A stretch of 8,413 bases of DNA from assembly GCA_023432845.1 (NCBI GenBank), contig JAEZEY010000146.1, positions 1 to 8,413 on the forward strand, given 5' to 3'. A model generated the notes under the pieces. That model was not told the origin of the DNA and ran no database searches. It was given only the letters and a program-made list of their open reading frames with translations. Made by a program: the position numbers and the translations under genes. Shown piece by piece: positions 5,246 through 8,413 of this stretch (positions within the stretch are counted from its first letter, which is position 1; each line of letters starts with the position of its first letter). The DNA comes from Pseudomonadota bacterium (lineage in GTDB: Bacteria; Pseudomonadota; Alphaproteobacteria; Rhizobiales; Xanthobacteraceae).

Positions 5246-6664
5246 ATGTCTAAGCCGGTCAAAAAATCCTGCGATATTCTCATCCGCAGGGCCTGCGTTC
5301 TGACAATGAATGCCAGCCGCACGATCTATTCAAATGGTGCGATTGCGATTTGCGGCACGTCCATTGTTGCCATCGGACCTGATGCCGAGATTGCGGCCGT
5401 CTGGCAATCCAATCGCGAGATCGCTGCCGACGGCGCGATCGTTCATCCAGGCTTTGTCGATGCCCATCTGCACGTCAATGCGCAGACGTGCCGGGGCTAT
5501 TTCCGCGGCGATACCAGCAAAGGGGGGCAGACAGGCCCGAACTATGCAGATTGGAAAGCCGCGCTCGAGCCGGAAGACGAAGCGGCTGCAACCGCGCTTG
5601 CTTCAATCGAGATGTTGCGCCATGGCATCACGACATTTGTCGAGCCGGGCAGTGCCTTCGATCCGGATGCCGTTGCAGCTGCGGCAGGCGCGGCCGGCAT
5701 CCGTTGCTCGCTCTCTGATCCCTATCTGTGGGACGATACGGAGACAATGGCGTCCATTCCTGGATTGCTCAGCCCGAGTTTGGCAGCGCGTGTGGCGCCC
5801 GATAGCAAGCGGTGTCTGAAACTGCTCGGTGGCCAGCTTTTTCGCAATGCGAACAAGGATGGGATCGCTCATGGTCACGTCGCGCTCTACGGCGAAGGCA
5901 CGGCCACGGATGGTCTTTTCAAGACTGCGAAAACCAAAGCCGATGAGGCCGGAGTTATTCTGAACAGCCATATTGGCTTCGATATCGGCTTGGCGACGGC
6001 GATGGAGAAGCGATGGGGGAAGGCCCGTTTTGCGCATCTTGCCGAGCTTGGCGTGCTGGGGCGCAACACGATGTTCGTGCATATGAACCTGATCCGGGAC
6101 GAAGAAGTCGCGCCGATCTTGGACTCTGGTCTGAGCATGGTCTGGTGCCCGTTTGCGTACGCCTCGCGTGGAACGCCACTACAGCACGCGACGCGAATTC
6201 CGGAGCTGAGAAAGCGCGGTGCTGCTGTCGCCATCGGCACGGACTCAGCGCGGCAGAGTTCGGCTGGTGATGCCGGCTATCTCGCTTTCGTTTTGTCCGC
6301 CGCCGCCGGACATGCCCTGCAGCCGGAAGACATCATCGAAATGCAAACTCTTGGCGGAGCGCGGGCTGCTGGCCTGGAGACCATCATCGGCAGCGTAGAA
6401 GTTGGCAAACGCGCTGACATCGTCATCCGCGCGCAACATCAACCGGAGATGGGTCCGGGCATCGATCCGGCGCATCAACTGATCGCCGTCTCACATGGAC
6501 CGACCGCCGACACTGTGCTGGTCAATGGAAAAATCGTGATGCGCCGCGGACTGTCCACGCTACTCGACGAGGAAGCCGTTTGCTTCAATGCCTACGCATC
6601 GGCGAAAGACGTTGCCTCCCGATTGGGGCTGCGGCAGCCCGGCGGTTGGCCAAGAGTCAACTAA
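5246..6664 (+). CDS. Metal-dependent amidohydrolase (chlorohydrolase/deaminase-like)
   Basis: A 472-residue protein of the amidohydrolase superfamily. A small beta-sandwich is built from both ends (about 1-66 and 385-440), and a TIM-barrel lies between. PGFVDAHLH (68-76) gives metal ligands His74 and His76; His242 (NSHIGFD), His279 (FVHMNL) and Asp333 (AIGTDS) complete the mononuclear site. The overall plan resembles the TRZ/ATZ and SsnA group of hydrolytic deaminases and dechlorinases. The HxxE glutamate that activates substrate in that group is missing: the segment reads HIGFD, with Asp246 one residue further on. The substrate is probably a nitrogen ring or amide, but unknown. There is no signal peptide, so it is cytoplasmic. 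ATG 5246 was preferred to a GTG at 5228 because GGGGAG (5231-5236) lies 9 bases upstream of the ATG. It follows the enolase-superfamily gene by 21 bp. Confidence 0.88.
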   Translation: MSKPVKKSCDILIRRACVLTMNASRTIYSNGAIAICGTSIVAIGPDAEIAAVWQSNREIAADGAIVHPGFVDAHLHVNAQTCRGYFRGDTSKGGQTGPNYADWKAALEPEDEAAATALASIEMLRHGITTFVEPGSAFDPDAVAAAAGAAGIRCSLSDPYLWDDTETMASIPGLLSPSLAARVAPDSKRCLKLLGGQLFRNANKDGIAHGHVALYGEGTATDGLFKTAKTKADEAGVILNSHIGFDIGLATAMEKRWGKARFAHLAELGVLGRNTMFVHMNLIRDEEVAPILDSGLSMVWCPFAYASRGTPLQHATRIPELRKRGAAVAIGTDSARQSSAGDAGYLAFVLSAAAGHALQPEDIIEMQTLGGARAAGLETIIGSVEVGKRADIVIRAQHQPEMGPGIDPAHQLIAVSHGPTADTVLVNGKIVMRRGLSTLLDEEAVCFNAYASAKDVASRLGLRQPGGWPRVN

Positions 6665-6879
6665 CACCATCCGATAATGAGTATAAGTAGTCATCGGCGG
6701 CTGGTTGCGAGTGACTAGCAGACGTCGCTGAGGAGAATGTTGGATCTGCTGGCGATAGCGTGCCCAGGTCTGCTTTCTCGGCATCCCAGCAACAGCATGT
6801 AGCCGCAGCGTCCCAACTGCAGACATTGAGTGCAACCGCTATCGGCGACGCGGAACGCGCCGCCGACCACGTCTGGAAT
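6665..6879. other. 215-bp stretch without a supported gene
   Basis: This lies between the amidohydrolase stop and the left end of the IS element. No frame on either strand shows a start with a ribosome site, a recognisable domain or a good length. No hairpin with a following T-run was found that would serve as terminator for the plus-strand genes. The stretch may be ordinary intergenic DNA or a decayed remnant whose other half lies beyond the IS element. Confidence 0.5.
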
Positions 6880-6907
6880 TGTCCGTCGTCGAATGCTTTG
6901 AGACAGA
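6880..6907 (+). repeat. IS terminal inverted repeat, orfB side
   Basis: It begins TGTCCGTCGTC and ends with GAGACAGA. Against the reverse complement of 8386-8413 it matches at 20 of 28 positions, including the first six bases and GAGACA at positions 21-26 of the repeat. The 5'-TG terminus is typical of IS3 elements. Confidence 0.75.
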
Positions 6908-6953
6908 TTTTTGCGTGAGGTACTGGAGGTTCCGGGTCAGGTTTGGTTGAGAT

Positions 6954-7934
6954 TTAAGCTGCGGCTTTGAAGTGGGTCAATCTGCGTATTTGGATTGTCT
7001 CGCGTTTGATCTTCTCCCTCATGCTCAGGATTTTCGGCCCACGCCCGCAGTAGACGTCAGCGGGCGTGAGGTTGCCGAGGCTCTCGTGATAGCGGGCGTG
7101 ATTGTAGTGCTGGACGAAGCGGTGCACGGCACGTTCGAGATCGCCGGGCAGGTAGTAGTTCTCGAGCAGGATGCGGTTCTTCAAGGTCTGGTGCCATCGC
7201 TCGATCTTACCCTGGGTCTGCGGGTGGTTCGGCGCTCCGCGGACGTGATCCATGCCGTTGTCGCCGAGCCATTCGGCGAGTTCGGCCGAGACGTAGCTCG
7301 ATCCGTTGTCGCTGAGCAGGCGCGGCTTGTGCATGACACGGGCGCTATCGCAGCCTGATGCCGCTAGCGCCAGCTGCAGCGTATCCGTGACGTCTTCAGC
7401 CTTCATCGTCGTGCACAGCTTCCAGGCGATGATGTAGCGCGAGAAGTCGTCAAGGATCGTCGACAGATAGAACCAGCCCCAGCCGATGATCTTGAAGTAG
7501 GTGAAGTCCGTCTGCCACATCTCGTTGGGGCGGGTGGTCTTGTCGCGGAACTCATCCGCCGCCTTGATGACGATGAAGGCCGGGCTGGTGATGAGGTCAT
7601 GGGCTTTCAACAGGCGATAGACGGAGGCTTCGGATACGTAGTATTTGCGCGTGTCCGTGAACTTCGCTGCCAGTTCGCGCGGGCTCAGCTCCGGGCAATC
7701 GAGCGCCAGGTCGATGATCTCGGCACGCACCTCGTCAGGGATCCGGTTCCACACTCGTGACGGGGCCGAAGACTTGTCCTTGAGCGCCTCAATGCCACCA
7801 GTCCGATACCTGTCGTACCAACGATAGAATGAACCCGGCAGAATGCCGAGCTTCTCCAGCCTGCGGCGGACGGGCAGATGCGATTGCTCGACGATGCGGA
7901 TGATCTCGAGCTTCTCGGATGCGGCATACCTCAT
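6954..7934 (-). CDS. IS3-family transposase OrfB (DDE integrase core)
   Basis: A 326-residue transposase. The N-terminal part (about 1-60) has a helix-turn-helix with the pattern SFYRWYDRYRTGGIEAL; a HTH_21-like linker covers about 65-115. The rve catalytic core covers about 135-300. The catalytic triad is complete: Asp143 in MWQTDFTYF, Asp209 in LLSDNGSSY and Glu245 in GKIERWHQTLKNR, with 35 residues between the second Asp and the Glu (DD35E). Its ATG overlaps the orfA stop as ATGA, so it could be made by reinitiation, with AGGAGG very close to the ATG. Its frame is also entered by -1 slippage at the A7 run (7963-7969), giving an OrfAB fusion of about 457 residues. Nothing is truncated or frameshifted within it. 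Confidence 0.95.
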   Translation of the reverse strand: MRYAASEKLEIIRIVEQSHLPVRRRLEKLGILPGSFYRWYDRYRTGGIEALKDKSSAPSRVWNRIPDEVRAEIIDLALDCPELSPRELAAKFTDTRKYYVSEASVYRLLKAHDLITSPAFIVIKAADEFRDKTTRPNEMWQTDFTYFKIIGWGWFYLSTILDDFSRYIIAWKLCTTMKAEDVTDTLQLALAASGCDSARVMHKPRLLSDNGSSYVSAELAEWLGDNGMDHVRGAPNHPQTQGKIERWHQTLKNRILLENYYLPGDLERAVHRFVQHYNHARYHESLGNLTPADVYCGRGPKILSMREKIKRETIQIRRLTHFKAAA

Positions 7935-8326
7935 GCCTCCTCGCCCCCATCCTCGCGCATGCTTTTTTTAAGCAGTCGAAGCTCGAGCGCCTGCTCGGCA
8001 ACGACCTCCTTGAGATCCCGGGCCTCACGGCGCAGGTCCTTGACCTCGTCCGTGGTCGCCGCGCGTGCCGTGTCGCCGGCGAGACGCCGCTTGCCGGCCT
8101 CGAGGAACTCCTTCGACCAGCTGTAGTACAGGCTTTCCGCAATGCCTTCGCGACGGCAGAGTTCCGCGATCGAGACCTCGCCGCGCAGGCCATCGAGCAC
8201 GATGCGGATTTTCTCTTCCGCCGAATATTGCTTGCGCGTCGCCCGGCGAATGTCGCGGACCAGACGCTCCGACGGGCTCTGGCGTCCGCCGTCAGGTGGA
8301 TTGGGGGACGAGGATTTCCGAATCAT
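7931..8326 (-). CDS. IS3-family transposase OrfA (HTH_Tnp_1)
   Basis: A 131-residue DNA-binding protein that recognises the IS ends. Residues about 31-85 contain the helix-turn-helix (RKQYSAEEKIRIVLDGLRGE, then ELCRREGIAESLYYSW). Residues about 93-122 have leucine-rich heptads (EVKDLRREARDLKEVVAEQ and ALELRLLKK), the dimerising coiled coil of IS3 OrfA proteins. The ATG at 8326 is backed by GGAAGGAG, with AAGGAG at 8332-8337 five bases upstream. The stop TGA overlaps the orfB ATG. An A7 run lies 10 codons before the end. The length is a little over the usual 90-120 residues because of an N-terminal extension (MIRKSSSPNPPDGGRQSPSE). Confidence 0.93.
   Translation of the reverse strand: MIRKSSSPNPPDGGRQSPSERLVRDIRRATRKQYSAEEKIRIVLDGLRGEVSIAELCRREGIAESLYYSWSKEFLEAGKRRLAGDTARAATTDEVKDLRREARDLKEVVAEQALELRLLKKSMREDGGEEA
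7963..7969 (-). promoter_or_regulatory. A7 slippery run for programmed -1 frameshifting (OrfAB)
   Basis: On the coding strand orfA reads CTT AAA AAA AGC. Slipping back one base at the second AAA gives AAG and then CAT GCG CGA GGA TGG, which stays open and joins the orfB frame before its ATG. Seven A residues near the end of orfA are the standard IS3 recoding signal; actual slippage was not measured. Confidence 0.7.
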
Positions 8327-8385
8327 CTGCGCTCCTTCCAGTCGCTTCGATGATCCCGAAATCCTCCAGTCTTCAAGACGCTAGT

Positions 8386-8413
8386 TTTGTCTCACAGGTG
8401 TTGAGGTCGGACA
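8386..8413 (-). repeat. IS terminal inverted repeat, orfA side
   Basis: Read on the minus strand it begins TGTCCGACCTC and contains GAGACAAA, pairing with 6880-6907 at 20 of 28 positions. It ends on the final base of the window, and the orfA ribosome site follows about 50 bases inward. Confidence 0.75.

Larger units (their letters stand above)
6880..8413 (-). mobile_element. IS3-family insertion sequence, apparently complete (1534 bp)
   Basis: Two overlapping genes on the minus strand encode OrfA (HTH plus coiled coil) and OrfB (DDE integrase core), the IS3 arrangement. Imperfect terminal inverted repeats begin with TG at each outer end: 6880-6907 and 8386-8413 match at 20 of 28 positions, including shared TGTCCG and GAGACA blocks. 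An A7 run near the end of orfA lies in the right place for programmed -1 frameshifting. Both genes are intact, so the element could be active. The direct target repeat cannot be checked because the window stops at the last base of the right-hand repeat. Confidence 0.88.

Noticed and set aside
6626..6640. Perfect inverted repeat GGGCTGC-G-GCAGCCC near the end of the amidohydrolase gene
   Set aside because: It lies inside coding sequence (codons for GLRQPG), has no T-run after it, and a one-base centre forces a smaller stem; probably chance in GC-rich DNA.
6671..6700. Weak CCGAT/ATCGG pairing after the amidohydrolase stop as a terminator
   Set aside because: The stem is bulged and AT-rich in the middle, and no T-run follows, so it does not meet the pattern of an intrinsic terminator.
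6560..6835. Minus-strand open frame of 91 codons across the amidohydrolase end and the gap
   Set aside because: About 100 bases lie antisense to a firm gene, there is no ribosome site, and its protein shows no recognisable domain.
1..8413. tRNA or rRNA genes, CRISPR arrays, origins
   Set aside because: I looked for cloverleaf-like arms, regularly spaced repeats and iterons and saw none; coding genes and the IS element fill nearly all of the window.

Overview
The window looks like chromosomal or accessory DNA of an alphaproteobacterium, probably a soil- or plant-associated Hyphomicrobiales (Rhizobiales) member. This rests on the moderately GC-rich coding sequence, the polar amino acid ABC transporter layout, the FCD-type GntR regulator and the kind of IS3-family element present. 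It is an inference from gene style only; no marker gene settles the taxonomy.

Layout. Positions 1-3987 hold a minus-strand operon, read right to left: an FCD-type GntR regulator (3987-3232), a polar amino acid ABC permease (3210-2545), a periplasmic family 3 solute-binding protein (2476-1658), a second permease (1640-975), the ABC ATPase (963-172), and the first 58 codons of a creatininase-family amidohydrolase (175-1) cut by the window edge. The genes are packed closely; the last two overlap by 4 bp (ATGA). Positions 3988-4096 are a divergent control region with a perfect 15-bp palindrome (4022-4036). The palindrome lies inside the spacer of a strong minus-strand sigma70-like promoter and at the expected start site of a weaker plus-strand promoter. 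On the plus strand follow an enolase-superfamily enzyme of the muconate lactonizing type (4097-5224) and a metal-dependent amidohydrolase (5246-6664), separated by 21 bp. A 215-bp stretch with no supported gene (6665-6879) leads to a complete IS3-family element (6880-8413) transcribed on the minus strand. Its outer terminal repeat ends exactly at the last base of the window.

How the genes fit together. The simplest reading is one substrate-inducible catabolic locus. A binding-protein transporter imports an amino acid-like or cyclic nitrogen compound. The enolase-superfamily enzyme isomerises, epimerises or dehydrates a carboxylate. The amidohydrolase and the creatininase-family enzyme cleave C-N bonds, perhaps in a ring or amide. 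The GntR protein probably senses a pathway metabolite and represses both arms from the shared palindrome. The substrate cannot be read from the sequence. Two active-site departures suggest the enzymes are not the textbook members of their families: a Tyr where the second catalytic Lys of the muconate lactonizing group usually sits, and no HxxE glutamate in the amidohydrolase. The IS element ends the locus and shows an A7 slippery site in the correct frame to make an OrfAB transposase.
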